Shown here in pieces: positions 36,441 through 44,837 of a DNA stretch of 64,000 bases. The DNA lies in assembly GCF_024227435.1 (NCBI RefSeq), contig NZ_CP100445.1, forward strand, positions 3,717,369 to 3,781,368, given 5' to 3'. Source of the stretch: Natrinema caseinilyticum. GTDB lineage: Archaea; Halobacteriota; Halobacteria; Halobacteriales; Natrialbaceae. Both the position numbers and the translations under genes were made by a program. The number at the start of each line of letters is the position of its first letter. Within the stretch, counting starts at the first letter, position 1. The notes beneath the pieces were generated by a model. That model saw nothing but the letters and a program-made list of their open reading frames with translations, was not told the DNA's origin and made no database searches.

Positions 36441-36836
36441 TCAGTACTCCTCGACGTCCACGATCGCCTTCGTTTTCTTGTGAGTGAGATCGCCGTCGCC
36501 GGAGACGATCGGCGCATCGAGTTCGCGTCCGACCGCAGCGATCAGCGCGTCTGGACCGTCCAGATACGGCCCACCTGGTTCGATTTTATCTGCGATCCGT
36601 CCCGCCGTGGCTGCCGTTCGCTGGTCGACGGGGTGAACGTCTGTCCACGCCAGGTCCGCACGGGCGTCATCGACATCTCCGTTCGGAAGATTGCCCTCTC
36701 CGACGAGGACCTCCGCGAGTGCTGGAACCGGGACGATCCATCGAATCTCGTCGCCGCCGTTCTCTTCGTAGAACGCGTGTGTCGCCTCGACGCCGTCGAG
36801 ATAGTCGATCAGAAACGTCGCGTCGAGGACCTTCAT
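36441..36836 (-). CDS. vapC: VapC-type PIN-domain toxin
   Basis: 131 residues. PIN-domain acidic residues are in place: MKVLDATFLIDYLDG (Asp5), ALAEVLVGEG (Glu42), YLDGPDALIAAVGREL (Asp93, Asp96) and IVSGDGDLTHKK. PIN toxins are Mg-dependent RNases that cut specific RNAs when the partner is lost. The gene overlaps the antitoxin gene upstream by four bases, the normal vapBC layout. Its target RNA is not predictable. Confidence 0.88.
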   Translation of the reverse strand: MKVLDATFLIDYLDGVEATHAFYEENGGDEIRWIVPVPALAEVLVGEGNLPNGDVDDARADLAWTDVHPVDQRTAATAGRIADKIEPGGPYLDGPDALIAAVGRELDAPIVSGDGDLTHKKTKAIVDVEEY

Positions 36837-37081
36837 GAACCGTCATTTGCGCGCTCGCGCATTCGTTGCTTCCGCTTTTCTTTCGATTTTCGGCGCCGTT
36901 CACGGACCTGGTCGGCCTCCTCGTCCGACCACCGTCCGAACCCGTCGTAAAAGTCTCCGGTATCCGTCTCGTCGAGAATTCGCTCGAGGGCGTCGTTATA
37001 ACTCTCATCGGCCCGCTGACGCCGTTCGATCTTTCGCTTCACCGACTTGCTCACTCGGATCTGTTCGTCTGCGACTCCCAT
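36833..37081 (-). CDS. vapB: VapB-type antitoxin
   Basis: 82 residues. The N-terminal EQIRVSKSVKRKIERRQRAD, with SYNDALERILDETDTGD after it, is a short DNA-binding segment of the RHH or AbrB-like kind common in haloarchaeal VapB, followed by a highly charged tail (QVRERRRKSKEKRKQRMRER) which would wrap the toxin. It overlaps vapC by ATGA. The complex would repress its own promoter upstream (37082-37130). Confidence 0.8.
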   Translation of the reverse strand: MGVADEQIRVSKSVKRKIERRQRADESYNDALERILDETDTGDFYDGFGRWSDEEADQVRERRRKSKEKRKQRMRERANDGS

Positions 37082-37272
37082 CGCGTTGACGTTGGCGTTG
37101 ACGCTACTTTTTCCTTTGGTTCACGGGGCAGAACGGCCGTCGGCACATGTCTTCATACTACTATCACGGAATCCCGTATAGTCTCCATCGTCGACGTCTG
37201 GTTCGCTTCGTTTCCGGGGAGAGCGGTACCTGATTCGAGGCCGATGTCACCGAGGACTACCGGCCACATGAG

Positions 37273-37476
37273 TCACCCGTCGGTCGACCTCGAAATCCTG
37301 CGAGTAGCACGGTCATCTGCTTCTAATCGTTCGTACGCCTCGAGCGTCTCCGCTATGTTCCGAATCGCCGGCTCGAGCGACAGCGGCTCGACGAGGTGGC
37401 CGTCGGTCGTCCGAACGGCGACGAGGAGGTCCTCGAGGCGGACGCGCGTGTGGTAGTCTGCGTCCGCCGTCACGCC
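37273..37476 (-). CDS. Possible small protein of unknown function
   Basis: The stretch VTADADYHTRVRLEDLLVAV, RTTDGHLVEPLSLEPAIRNI and AETLEAYERLEADDRATRRI reads like a real acidic haloarchaeal protein: hydrophobics alternate with charges and a helical ending is likely. The frame is open up to an ATG at 37596, but the upstream part (VLAQDNENSTANIRNGFGRT) is less convincing, so I place the start near the GTG at 37474-37476. No family is recognised. The strand and position give no operon partner. The 190 bases before it (37082-37272) hold the vapB promoter and nothing else that I can support. Confidence 0.35.
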   Translation of the reverse strand, partial: GVTADADYHTRVRLEDLLVAVRTTDGHLVEPLSLEPAIRNIAETLEAYERLEADDRATRRISRSTDG

Positions 37477-37739
37477 TGATCGGCCTCCGTGTGGTGACTC
37501 GAGTTGGCGGTCGTCTGTGCGTCCGAAACCGTTTCGTATGTTTGCGGTCGAATTCTCATTGTCCTGAGCAAGGACACAGGTCGGGTGCTCTACCACCCGG
37601 CCGAGTACCGTTTCGCACGGTATTTCTGTGCCCTATTTCGAAGTACACGTTACCCTTCTTCAAACTTTCTAATAACGCTAGAAAATACTCTCGGATAGAA
37701 TTTTTTAATAATGTTATTGATAACACCCTTGGTAACGTG

Positions 37740-37973
37740 GTGAGTATCGCTTCACAACCGGCGATGAACGAAGCGTACGATCCGACAACGAACGAAGAGG
37801 ATGTCCTCGAAATTCTCGAGGAGGGGCGGGCAACGCCGAAGTATCTCAAAGAACGGACGAATCTCAACGACCAACAGATCAACTACGCTCTCAACCAATT
37901 GATCGCCGCCGGATGGGTAAATAAGGTCACGACCGGTCTGTACGAACTCGAAGGCGATCCACGAAACGAGTGA
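37740..37973 (+). CDS. Small winged-helix DNA-binding protein, copy 1
   Basis: 77 residues, almost only a winged helix: DVLEILEEGRATPKYLKERT, NLNDQQINYALNQLIAAGWV and NKVTTGLYELEGDPRNE. The start GTG at 37740 is about 26 bases after TTTTTTAATAATG (37710-37722), so it is probably leaderless; the ATG at 37764 is the alternative. A homologue lies 114 bp downstream on the same strand. These tiny haloarchaeal wHTH proteins are transcription regulators by inference; no target is evident. Confidence 0.65.
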   Translation: MSIASQPAMNEAYDPTTNEEDVLEILEEGRATPKYLKERTNLNDQQINYALNQLIAAGWVNKVTTGLYELEGDPRNE

Positions 37974-38087
37974 CCAGAGCGATTTTTCGAGGCTCGATCG
38001 CTGTTCGCACCCTCTCTGTGTGAGTGATCCACAGCGTACCCGATACGGGTCAACCATGCGCCCCGGTTGAATACGAGACGACTGGAC

Positions 38088-38333
38088 ATGGTCAACGAGC
38101 AATATACGCCGACCGAGAAGGACGAGCAAATTCTCGAGGCACTGAAAGGCGGCCGCGATCGCGGCGACCCGTGGGGCCGTGCGAACCCCCGGTGGTTGAT
38201 GGACGAAACCGGACTTTCGAAGAGTAACGTCGAATTCTGCCTTCGGAGTCTCCGAGACGCCGGATGGATCCACCGACCCTCGAGGGGACTCTACGAACTC
38301 GTCGAGGATCCGAGAGAGGAAAACCCAAACTGA
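38088..38333 (+). CDS. Small winged-helix DNA-binding protein, copy 2
   Basis: 81 residues. It aligns with the copy upstream: EQILEALKGGRDRGDPWGRA, WLMDETGLSKSNVEFCLRSL, RDAGWIHRPSRGLYELVEDP and REE, ending in the same GLYELxxDPR motif. A ten-residue insert (RDRGDPWGRA) extends the first turn. The ATG at 38088 is used; the frame is open upstream to 38067. Probably a regulator, perhaps paired with copy 1. A TATA-like stretch is not obvious, so it may be cotranscribed. Confidence 0.6.
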   Translation: MVNEQYTPTEKDEQILEALKGGRDRGDPWGRANPRWLMDETGLSKSNVEFCLRSLRDAGWIHRPSRGLYELVEDPREENPN

Positions 38334-38424
38334 AAGACATTTTCAAAGGTGGGTTGTTTCCACATGTATAATTAGTTGAAAATAGGAAACCAATCACGAT
38401 GCCTGTCTTCGAGGTCTCACGGTG

Positions 38425-38449
38425 ACTCACTAAAATAATTTTTGTGAGT
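38425..38449 (+). promoter_or_regulatory. Inverted repeat flanking the TATA box of the 109-residue gene
   Basis: ACTCAC (38425-38430) and GTGAGT (38444-38449) form a perfect inverted repeat whose 13-base spacer TAAAATAATTTTT is the TATA box of the next gene. A dimer bound here would cover the promoter. The two small winged-helix proteins encoded just upstream are candidate ligands, by proximity only. Confidence 0.5.
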
Positions 38450-38468
38450 GCGCGTGAAATATACAGCT

Positions 38469-38798
38469 ATGGAGCCGAATGTTCTGACAGCCACCTACAT
38501 CGTCCTCCCCGCGTTCGCCATTCTGTACCTCTGCTACATGGTTTTGCGATACGACCCGGAAGAGAAAGACAGGTGGCGGTTCGGTATCTCTATTCTGTTA
38601 GTATTGTCTACCTCGATGATCGTATCAGATGAATTGTCTATCCTGCTGTTCGACGGTGGCGGTGCTCTCGGACGACTCGACCGGATCGGGGTCGTCAGCG
38701 CCGGAATCTACTGGCTCTCCGTCTTCGGCTTTGTGCTCTTGAGTGGCCATCGGCTACTGGTGGGAAACGGCAATGACAGCACCGAGCACCGGGGCTGA
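38469..38798 (+). CDS. Three-helix membrane protein of unknown function
   Basis: 109 residues from the ATG at 38469. Hydrophobic segments ATYIVLPAFAILYLCYMVLR, FGISILLVLSTSMIVSDELS and GIYWLSVFGFVLLSGHRLLV are separated by charged loops (YDPEEKDRW, GGGALGRLDRI). An earlier ATG-like start at 38448 is not needed: the TATA box at 38431-38443 gives a start of transcription at about 38465. No family is recognised. It ends 163 bp before the DUF255 gene. Confidence 0.6.
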   Translation: MEPNVLTATYIVLPAFAILYLCYMVLRYDPEEKDRWRFGISILLVLSTSMIVSDELSILLFDGGGALGRLDRIGVVSAGIYWLSVFGFVLLSGHRLLVGNGNDSTEHRG

Positions 38799-38961
38799 CA
38801 GTGCCGTACTCGTCGGTCCGAGGGTGGTCTCGCCGTCGACACCGTGGGGAGTTGTTTCCCCGTGCTCGAGGGAACGATACCCTTCGAAAATCTCCACGCA
38901 GAGGTCGGATCGGGAGCGGTCGGACATCGACCTTTTACAACCACCACCCGTACACACGCAC

Positions 38962-41148
38962 ATGACCGACCCCACGTCACGCAATCGGCTCGAGGAGGAG
39001 CAGAGTCCCTACCTGCGCCAGCACGCCGACAATCCGGTCAACTGGCAGCCGTGGGACGAGCAGGCCCTCGAGGCAGCGAGGGAACGGGACGTGCCAATCT
39101 TCCTCTCGATCGGCTACTCGGCGTGTCACTGGTGTCACGTCATGGAAGCGGAGAGTTTCGCCGACGAGGAGATCGCCGAGGTGCTAAACGAGAACTTCGT
39201 GCCGATCAAGGTCGACCGCGAGGAGCGCCCGGACGTCGACAGCATCTACATGGCCGTGTGCCAGTTGGTCCGCGGGCAGGGCGGCTGGCCGCTTTCCGCG
39301 TGGCTCACCCCCGAGGGCAAGCCGTTTTTCGTCGGGACCTACTTCCCGAAGGAGGGCCAGCGCGGCCAGCCCGGCTTTCGCGACCTGCTCTCTCGCATCA
39401 GCGACTCCTGGGCGAGCGAGGACGACCGCGAGGAGATGGAACACCGCGCCGAGCAGTGGACCGAGGCGGCGAGAGACCGACTCGAGGAGACGCCCGACGC
39501 CGCGGACGCAGCGACCGGCGGGAGCGCGGAGCCGCCTTCGAGCGAGGTCCTCGAGACGGCCGCGGACGCGAGCGTGCGAAGCGCCGATCCGGAGTTCGGC
39601 GGGTTCGGCTCCGGCGGTCCGAAGTTCCCACAGCCTTCCCGCCTCCGGGTACTGGCGCGGGCGTCCGATCGAATCGGTGACGACGAGTACCTCGATGTCC
39701 TCGAGCACGCCCTCGACGCGATGGCCGCGGGCGGCCTCTACGACCACGTCGGCGGCGGCTTCCACCGCTACTGCGTCGATCGGGACTGGACGGTCCCCCA
39801 CTTCGAGAAGATGCTCTACGACAACGCCGAAATCCCGCGGGCGTTCCTCGCCGGCTACCAGTTGACCGGCGACGATCGCTACGCCGAGGTGGTCGCGAAC
39901 ACCCTGACGTTCGTCGAGCGCGAACTGACCCACGACGAGGGCGGCTTCTTCAGCACCCTCGACGCCCAGAGCGAGTCTCCGGAGACCGGCGAGCGCGAGG
40001 AGGGGGCGTTCTACGTCTGGACCCCCGACGAGGTCGAGGACGTCCTCGAGGACGAGACGGACGCCGCGCTCTTTTGCAAGCGATACGACATCACCCGGTC
40101 GGGGAATTTCGAGGGGCGAAACCAGCCCAACCGCGTGACCCCGGTTTCGGAACTCGCCGTCGGATTCGAACTCGAGGAGAGCGACGTTCTGAAACGGCTC
40201 GAGTCCGCCCGAGCGCGACTGTTCGAGGCCCGAGAGGAGCGCCCGCGGCCGAACCGCGACGAGAAGGTGCTCGCGGGCTGGAACGGGCTGATGATTTCGA
40301 CCTACGCCGAGGCGGCGCTGGTGCTCGGCGACGACGACTACGCCGAGACGGCCGTCGACGCCCTCGAGTTCGTCCGAAGTCGGCTCTGGGACGACGACGA
40401 GCGGCACCTCTCGCGACGGTACAAGGACGACGACGTCGCGATCGACGGCTATCTCGAGGACTACGCCTTCCTCGCGCGGGGTGCGCTCGATTGTTATCAG
40501 GCCACCGGCGACGTCGACCACCTCGCGTTCGCGCTCGAACTGGCCCGCGTCATCGAGGCCGAGTTCTGGGACGACGATCGAGGCACCCTCTACTTCACTC
40601 CCGAGAGCGGCGAGTCGCTCGTCACGCGACCCCAGGAACTCGGCGATCAGTCGACGCCCTCCGCGGCCGGCGTCGCGGTCGAGACGCTGCTCGCGCTCGA
40701 CGAGTTTGCGACGGAGGAGTTCGAAGATCTAGCCGCCACCGTCCTCGAAACCCACGCGAACCGAATCGAAGCGAACGCGCTCGAACACGCGACCCTGTGT
40801 CTCGCCGCCGACCGCCTTCAGTCCGGCGCGCTCGAGGTGACGGTGGCCGCAACGGCCCTCCCGAACGAGTGGCGCGATCGATTCGCCTCGCGGTACTACC
40901 CCGATCGGCTCTTCGCGCTCCGGCCGCCGACCGAGGACGGACTCGCGGACTGGCTCGACCGACTGGACTTAGAGGAGGCGCCGCCGATCTGGGCGGGGCG
41001 GGAGGCCCGCGACGGAGAACCGACGCTGTACGTCTGTCGGGATCGAACGTGCTCGCCGCCGACCCACGACGCGGCCGAGGCGCTCGAGTGGCTCGGAGAT
41101 GCGGACGAAGAGTCGGGGACGGGAGACGCGGCGGACGCTCCGTTCTGA
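38962..41148 (+). CDS. DUF255 thioredoxin-fold protein (YyaL/SSP411-like)
   Basis: 728 residues. The N-terminal 165 form the DUF255 thioredoxin-like domain: SPYLRQHADNPVNWQPWDEQ, IFLSIGYSACHWCHVMEAES (CxxC-type site CHWC), VKVDREERPDVDSIYM-like context and GGWPLSAWLTPEGKPFFVGT. The remainder is a glucosidase/(alpha/alpha)6-barrel-like region (YDHVGGGFHRYCVDRDWTVP, HFEKMLYDNAEIPRAF, EKVLAGWNGLMISTYAEAAL). Homologues occur in bacteria and animals; the biochemical role is not known. It stands alone with a start at MTDPTSRNRLEEEQ. Confidence 0.9.
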   Translation: MTDPTSRNRLEEEQSPYLRQHADNPVNWQPWDEQALEAARERDVPIFLSIGYSACHWCHVMEAESFADEEIAEVLNENFVPIKVDREERPDVDSIYMAVCQLVRGQGGWPLSAWLTPEGKPFFVGTYFPKEGQRGQPGFRDLLSRISDSWASEDDREEMEHRAEQWTEAARDRLEETPDAADAATGGSAEPPSSEVLETAADASVRSADPEFGGFGSGGPKFPQPSRLRVLARASDRIGDDEYLDVLEHALDAMAAGGLYDHVGGGFHRYCVDRDWTVPHFEKMLYDNAEIPRAFLAGYQLTGDDRYAEVVANTLTFVERELTHDEGGFFSTLDAQSESPETGEREEGAFYVWTPDEVEDVLEDETDAALFCKRYDITRSGNFEGRNQPNRVTPVSELAVGFELEESDVLKRLESARARLFEAREERPRPNRDEKVLAGWNGLMISTYAEAALVLGDDDYAETAVDALEFVRSRLWDDDERHLSRRYKDDDVAIDGYLEDYAFLARGALDCYQATGDVDHLAFALELARVIEAEFWDDDRGTLYFTPESGESLVTRPQELGDQSTPSAAGVAVETLLALDEFATEEFEDLAATVLETHANRIEANALEHATLCLAADRLQSGALEVTVAATALPNEWRDRFASRYYPDRLFALRPPTEDGLADWLDRLDLEEAPPIWAGREARDGEPTLYVCRDRTCSPPTHDAAEALEWLGDADEESGTGDAADAPF

Positions 41149-41288
41149 AATCGGTCGGGTGGCCGTCCCGGTCGGACGCGGTTCCGTCACGCTGTGACGT
41201 TACGATGGAAGGGGCCCGGACGGATTTCCCACAAAATGTTACCGCTTCGTGGGATTTATTGACCATCGTTTTCCAACTCTGAGGGAGT

Positions 41289-41504
41289 ATGACTATCACG
41301 CACGACGAGCGGCCGATCGGTGACGCGAACGACTCCCGCGCCGACCGGCCGGAGAACGTGAGCCGCCGGGGCGGTGAGACCGGCTCCTCGATGCGGATCT
41401 GGGATGCGGCCTCGAGCCACGAGACGCAGGTCGGAACCGGGAGCGCGAGACCCGTGACGATCGACGTGCGGACGGGCCACCGACGCGAGGCGCACCTCGA
41501 ATGA
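41289..41504 (+). CDS. Small protein coupled to the carboxyltransferase gene
   Basis: 71 residues, ATG at 41289, just downstream of ATTTATTGAC (41251-41260), a good TATA box. The stop overlaps the carboxyltransferase start (ATGA), so the pair is translated together. Composition is charged (RADRPENVSRRGGETGSSMR, HETQVGTGSARPVTIDVRTG) and looks disordered, without the features of a biotin carrier. Haloarchaeal propionyl-CoA carboxylase is known to need a small extra subunit (PccX), and coupling with a carboxyltransferase makes such a role possible here; sequence similarity cannot be judged without a search. Confidence 0.55.
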   Translation: MTITHDERPIGDANDSRADRPENVSRRGGETGSSMRIWDAASSHETQVGTGSARPVTIDVRTGHRREAHLE

Positions 41505-43066
41505 CGGACGACCCCTTCGAGGAGGTCGCCGAAGCGAAGCGAACGGTTTCCGACGACGCGCGCGAGGAGGCCGTCGCACGCCAGCACGAACTCGGCAAGC
41601 TGACCGCCCGCGAGCGTATCGACTACGTGCTCGACGACGGCACGTTCGAGGAGATCGGCCGTCTCGCATCGCCGATGCCGACGACGCCGGAAACGACCGA
41701 CTGGGAGCGCGAGGACGCTCCCGCGGATGGTGTCGTCACGGGTTACGGCGAGATCGACGGCCGCTCGGTCGCGCTCTTCGCCACCGACTTCACGGTCAAG
41801 GGCGGTTCGATCGGGCACGCCGGCGGCCGGAAGATGGCGCGGGTCGCCAACCGCGCCCTCGACCGGGGGCTGCCGCTGATCATGCTTCACGACGGGGGCG
41901 GCCACCGCATCCAGGAGGGCCTCGACGCGGCGCCGTTCGCCCGCGGTGACAACGGTTTCTCGAAGCTCCAGACGGCCCTCTCCGGCTGGGTTCCCGTCGT
42001 CTCCGCGATGATGGGGCCGGCCTTCGCCGCGCCGACGAATTTCGCGGCCCTGTCGGACTTCGTCCCGATCGTCGAGGGCACGGGAACGATGGGCGTCGCC
42101 GGCCCGTCGCTCGTCGAGGCCGCCCTCGGCGTCGACGGCACCAAAGAGGAACTCGGCAGCGCGCGGTTCCAGACGACCGAAACCGGTATGGCCGATCTCG
42201 CGTGCGAGGACGACGAGGCCTGTCTCGACGCGATCCGACGGTTCCTCTCGTACCTGCCCCGAAACGCCAGACGGGAGCCCCCGACCATCGACTCGCGACC
42301 GCCGGCCGTCGACGGCGAGCGGTTGCGTGAGATCGTCCCCTCGAGCCCGCGGAAGGGATACGACATCGACGCGATCATCGAGGGAATCGTCGACCGGGCC
42401 TCGGTGTTCGAACTCAAACCGACCTACGCTCGGAACGTGGTCACCGCGTTCGCTCGCCTCGAGGGCGAGCCGATCGGCGTCGTCGCCAACAATCCGCGGA
42501 TCAAGGCGGGGACGATCGACACGGGCGCGTCGGAGAAAGCCGCTCACTTCGCGGCGGTCTGCGACGCGTACGGGCTCCCGATCGTGACGCTGGCCGACGT
42601 GCCCGGGATCCTGCCCGGTCCCGACTCGGAGCGCGAGGGTATCGCCCGACACTCCGCGAAACTCCCCTTCGAACTCGCGCGCGCGACGGTTCCGATCGCC
42701 AGCGTCGTCCTCCGACGCGGCTACGGGTTCGGCTACGTGGCGATGGGCGGCGGTCGGTCGATCGACTCGGAGCTTTCGGTGCTGTGGCCGACGGCCGAGG
42801 TCGCGGCCATGGGCATCGAAGGCGCCGTCGACATCGCCTACCGCCGAGAGATCGAAGCCGCCGACGACCCCGAAACCCGACGCTCGGAGCTGATCGAGAA
42901 ATTCAAAGACAGGACCGACGCCGTCCGCGCGTCCTCTCGCGTCGGGACCGACGGCGTCGTCCAGCCCGAAGACACCCGCGAGCGGATCGTTCGCGCGTTC
43001 GCTCGAGCGGACGAGCCGCGCGAGAACGACTGGCCGCCCAAGAAACGACCGATCGATCCGATCTGA
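41501..43066 (+). CDS. Acyl-CoA carboxylase, carboxyltransferase (beta) subunit
   Basis: 521 residues, the size of propionyl-/acetyl-CoA carboxylase beta subunits. The two crotonase-like halves are visible: GVVTGYGEIDGRSVALFATD, FTVKGGSIGHAGGRKMARVA and GGHRIQEG in the first, EGEPIGVVANNPRIKAGTID and LADVPGILPGPDSEREGIAR in the second. It transfers carboxyl from carboxybiotin to an acyl-CoA. No biotin carboxylase or biotin carrier lies in this window, so the partners must be elsewhere. The first half has GGHRIQEG where classical enzymes read GGARIQEG, and the second half ends with an intact oxyanion-hole region. Acyl specificity cannot be told. Confidence 0.88.
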   Translation: MTDDPFEEVAEAKRTVSDDAREEAVARQHELGKLTARERIDYVLDDGTFEEIGRLASPMPTTPETTDWEREDAPADGVVTGYGEIDGRSVALFATDFTVKGGSIGHAGGRKMARVANRALDRGLPLIMLHDGGGHRIQEGLDAAPFARGDNGFSKLQTALSGWVPVVSAMMGPAFAAPTNFAALSDFVPIVEGTGTMGVAGPSLVEAALGVDGTKEELGSARFQTTETGMADLACEDDEACLDAIRRFLSYLPRNARREPPTIDSRPPAVDGERLREIVPSSPRKGYDIDAIIEGIVDRASVFELKPTYARNVVTAFARLEGEPIGVVANNPRIKAGTIDTGASEKAAHFAAVCDAYGLPIVTLADVPGILPGPDSEREGIARHSAKLPFELARATVPIASVVLRRGYGFGYVAMGGGRSIDSELSVLWPTAEVAAMGIEGAVDIAYRREIEAADDPETRRSELIEKFKDRTDAVRASSRVGTDGVVQPEDTRERIVRAFARADEPRENDWPPKKRPIDPI

Positions 43067-43110
43067 GCGACGACTCCACCGGCCGATTCGGGGTTCCGGA
43101 CGAGTCCGAC

Positions 43111-43491
43111 TTACGCCGTCTCGAGCGCGGCGTCGATCTGGTCGGCCAACCAGACCGCCGGCGGAACGGGTTCCTCCTCGACGAATCGGGTGATCTCCTC
43201 GCCGTCGTCGGTTTCGACGACCACGGTCGGGATGAACTCGACGTCGTACTCCTCGACGCCGGGACCCTGCTTGTCCTCGTCCAGCGCGTACTCCTCGATT
43301 CGCTCGCTCGGAATCCCGGCCGCCTCGAGCGCGGCGCCGAGATCGGGAAGCAGCGCGCGGCAGTCCTTGCACCAGTCGCCGCCCCAGATCTTGTACACCA
43401 GTTCGTCGTCGTGCGCTGCGAGCGTGTCGACCGCGTCCCCGTAGGAGGCCGCGTCCCAGGTCGGGTTCGGCCGCATGGTTTCGAGACTCAT
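43111..43491 (-). CDS. Thioredoxin-fold protein with GGDWCKDC motif
   Basis: 126 residues. A thioredoxin-like fold is supported by VYKIWGGDWCKDCRALLPDL (active site CKDC) and the cis-proline strand VEFIPTVVVETDDGEEITRF. The typical WCGPC is replaced by WCKDC, as in several haloarchaeal thioredoxin-family proteins, so its redox potential may differ. The ATG at 43491 is used; the frame is open further upstream. It is convergent with the carboxyltransferase and divergent from cysteine synthase. Confidence 0.82.
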   Translation of the reverse strand: MSLETMRPNPTWDAASYGDAVDTLAAHDDELVYKIWGGDWCKDCRALLPDLGAALEAAGIPSERIEEYALDEDKQGPGVEEYDVEFIPTVVVETDDGEEITRFVEEEPVPPAVWLADQIDAALETA

Positions 43492-43711
43492 ACGCACGGC
43501 TTGCGCCTCCGCGGGCTTAACCGCGGTGTTTCTGACAACGCGTTCGCTCGAGCGTCCGTCCACCACCGCTCGCACTCGGCCGACCAACCGCCGCCGGGCG
43601 GGGTAGTTGCGGTTCCGTGATACACACCGCAGGAGGAGACACGAATGGTTAGCCGGCACGTCCTGCCTGTGTCCAGCACGCGTTTACGTCTGGGATCCCT
43701 ACGCGAGTGCA

Positions 43712-44695
43712 ATGAAAGGGAGCATTCTGGACACCATCGGCTCGCCGCTCGTCCAGGTCGATTCGCCCGAGGGCGCGACGGTCGCCGCGAAGATCGAATC
43801 GTTCAACCCCGGCGGCTCGGCCAAAGACCGGCCGGCTCGCGAGATGATCCGGGCCGCCGAACGCGACGGGGTGATCGAACCCGGCGACTGGCTCGTCGAA
43901 CCGACCAGCGGAAACACCGGTATCGGGCTCGCACTGGTCGCGGCCGCACGCGGCTACGATCTGACGATCGTCATGCCGGCGTCGAAATCCAAGGAGCGCC
44001 GACAGATCATGGCCGCGTACGGGGCCGACCTCGAGCTGGTCGAGGGCGAGATGGAAGACGCCCGCGCCCGCGCCGACGAACTCGAGTCGGAGGGTGCGAT
44101 CCAGCTGGGGCAGTTCGAAAATCCCGCGAACCCCGAGGCCCACTACAAGACGACGGGCGAGGAAATCGTCGAGCAGGTCGGCGACCGCGAGGTCGACGCG
44201 TTCGTGGCCGGCGTCGGGACCGGCGGAACGCTCTCGGGAACCGGTCGCCGCCTCCGCGAGGAGTTTCCGGAGATGGACATCGTCGCCGTCGAACCGGCCA
44301 GAAACCCGGTCCTCTCGACCGGCGAGGCGGGTCACGACGAGTTCCAGGGGATGGGGCCGGGATTCGTCAGCGACAACCTCGACGTCGACCTGATCGACCG
44401 CGTCGAAACGGTGACACTCGAGGACGCCGAAGCGGAGTGTCGCCGACTCGCGCGCGAGGAAGGGGTTCTCGTCGGTCAGTCGAGCGGCGCGACGAGTCTG
44501 GCCTCGCAGCGGGTCGCCCGCGAGATCGCCGATCCCGAAGTCGTCTGTCCGGACGTGCCGACCGCCTTCGACGACGTGGGACAGCCGGCTTCGCAGGAAA
44601 CCGATGGTGGACGGACGGCTGACGACTGCCCGCTCGTCGTCACGGTCTTCTGGGATAGCGGCGAACGGTACCTCTCGACCGGGTTGTTCGACTGA
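43712..44695 (+). CDS. cysK: Cysteine synthase (O-acetylserine sulfhydrylase)
   Basis: A 327-residue fold-type II PLP enzyme. The PLP lysine is in FNPGGSAKDRPAREMIRAAE, the substrate loop is PTSGNTGIGLALVAAARGYD and the phosphate loop is VAGVGTGGTLSGTGRRL. ATG at 43712, about 80 bases past the thioredoxin-like gene start on the other strand. It makes cysteine from an activated serine and sulfide. Cystathionine beta-synthase-like activity cannot be ruled out by eye, but there are no CBS domains. Confidence 0.92.
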   Translation: MKGSILDTIGSPLVQVDSPEGATVAAKIESFNPGGSAKDRPAREMIRAAERDGVIEPGDWLVEPTSGNTGIGLALVAAARGYDLTIVMPASKSKERRQIMAAYGADLELVEGEMEDARARADELESEGAIQLGQFENPANPEAHYKTTGEEIVEQVGDREVDAFVAGVGTGGTLSGTGRRLREEFPEMDIVAVEPARNPVLSTGEAGHDEFQGMGPGFVSDNLDVDLIDRVETVTLEDAEAECRRLAREEGVLVGQSSGATSLASQRVAREIADPEVVCPDVPTAFDDVGQPASQETDGGRTADDCPLVVTVFWDSGERYLSTGLFD

Positions 44696-44837
44696 CTGTC
44701 GACCGGTCTTCGAGAGCCCTCGTCGGCCGATCGTCGACCGAATCGCCCGCCTCGGGAACGGGTCAAACAGGTCGGCGAAAAGAGATTTTTTACCTAGGCG
44801 AACCCCCTTTACCCGGACCTTCGTACGTCGAGGTGCG

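Noticed and set aside
40622-43372. 916-codon minus-strand frame spanning the DUF255 end, the small gene and the carboxyltransferase
   Set aside because: It crosses three well-supported plus-strand features and encodes only Arg-rich sequence.
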